A stretch of DNA of 6,148 nt. Origin: CAYINU01 sp964364855 (GTDB lineage Bacteria > Margulisbacteria > Marinamargulisbacteria > CAYINU01). The position numbers were made by a program, and so were the translations under genes. The notes under the pieces were generated by a model that saw nothing but the letters and a program-made list of their open reading frames with translations, did no database searches and was not told the origin of the DNA. Shown in pieces: positions 5,897 to 6,148 of the stretch (its first letter is position 1; each line of letters begins with the position of its first letter). The stretch spans positions 1 through 6,148 of the forward strand of contig CAYINU010000087.1 in assembly GCA_964364855.1 (NCBI GenBank). Reading direction: 5' to 3'.

Positions 5897-6148
5897 GATT
5901 ACCAGTGCGCCATCCTTTTTACATCAGGGCCACACCTACGCACAGGCACAGACTGTGATCCTGCCCATTTCATACGAAAGAACCACCAGCTATCGCAAGG
6001 GTACGGCCCAAGGTCCAGAGGCTTTGCTCCGGGCCTCCGAGCAGCTGGAGTTTTACGAATACGAAACACGTACCATGCCTTGCGAAACAGGCATCTTTAC
6101 CCACCCCATACTCGGGTTTGCCGATTCAGAACCGATCGAATCTTGCTT
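5895..6148 (+). CDS. speB: Agmatinase / ureohydrolase family protein, N-terminal part (cut by the window edge)
   Basis: The frame runs open from an ATG at 5895 to the window end, giving 84 residues of a protein expected to be about 290 aa. It resembles the N-terminus of bacterial agmatinases: VILPISYERTTSYRKGTAQG (21-40) followed by GPEALLRASEQLEFYEYE, matching the family pattern of a beta strand, the TTSYR-G segment and a GP-x-AI-x-S-x-LE-x-Y helix. Agmatinase converts agmatine to putrescine and urea. The Mn-binding His/Asp clusters lie beyond the edge, so arginase or another ureohydrolase cannot be excluded. The start is firm on the upstream side because an in-frame TGA at 5883-5885 precedes it and no other ATG intervenes. 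No Shine-Dalgarno is visible, which together with the promoter position suggests a near-leaderless mRNA. It is transcribed away from the glycosyltransferase operon. Confidence 0.85.
   Translation, partial: MITSAPSFLHQGHTYAQAQTVILPISYERTTSYRKGTAQGPEALLRASEQLEFYEYETRTMPCETGIFTHPILGFADSEPIESC

Noticed and set aside
1..6148. CRISPR array, insertion sequence, attachment site at the tRNA, toxin-antitoxin or defence genes
   Set aside because: No direct-repeat series, transposase or inverted termini are seen. The tRNA 3' end is at the window edge, so any integrated element beyond it cannot be judged.

Overview
This window is a compact piece of a bacterial chromosome, about half G+C by eye, with almost no spare DNA. 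Five protein genes and one tRNA lie head to tail on the minus strand. In transcription order they are a GT9-family glycosyltransferase, ruvB, hisB, pyrR, ftsH and tRNA-Pro(GGG). At the right edge a divergent plus-strand gene, an agmatinase/ureohydrolase N-terminus (speB-like), begins and runs out of the window. The gaps inside the minus-strand series are 27, 10, 32 and 60 nt, and the last pair overlaps by 10 nt. No terminator hairpin is visible between them, so they read as one operon or a chain of coupled transcripts.

The GT9 enzyme resembles ADP-heptose:LPS heptosyltransferases and so suggests a Gram-negative envelope. Shine-Dalgarno sites are strong for hisB (AGGAGG) and pyrR (GGAGG). The tRNA encodes its own CCA and resembles the E. 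coli proL type. HisB is the short monofunctional form, not the enterobacterial HisN-HisB fusion. The gene order (ruvB-hisB-pyrR-ftsH-tRNA-Pro) is not one I recognise from well-studied proteobacteria, where ftsH usually follows rrmJ. I cannot name the phylum; a less-studied Gram-negative lineage is likely.

Layout: 1-77 tRNA-Pro(GGG); 68-2044 FtsH membrane protease; 2105-2656 PyrR; 2689-3276 HisB; 3287-4333 RuvB; 4361-5740 GT9 glycosyltransferase with an unexplained C-terminal extension; 5715-5861 a 48-codon ORF whose product resembles the start of DUF6165-type proteins; 5855-5896 a packed divergent promoter region; 5895-6148 speB-like partial gene. There is no gene-free stretch over 300 bases.

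The genes do not form one pathway. They are housekeeping functions: membrane proteostasis, pyrimidine salvage or regulation, histidine synthesis, Holliday-junction migration and surface glycan synthesis. I see no defence system, mobile element or CRISPR. The points most worth a second look are: (1) the ftsH stop codon is made of tRNA nucleotides U8-A9-G10; (2) the overlooked 48-aa DUF6165-like ORF overlaps the GT start; (3) the GT carries a ~115-residue C-terminal extension; (4) the divergent promoter region has an inverted repeat and near-leaderless starts; (5) PyrR lacks several residues tied to RNA and pyrophosphate binding in the Bacillus enzyme.
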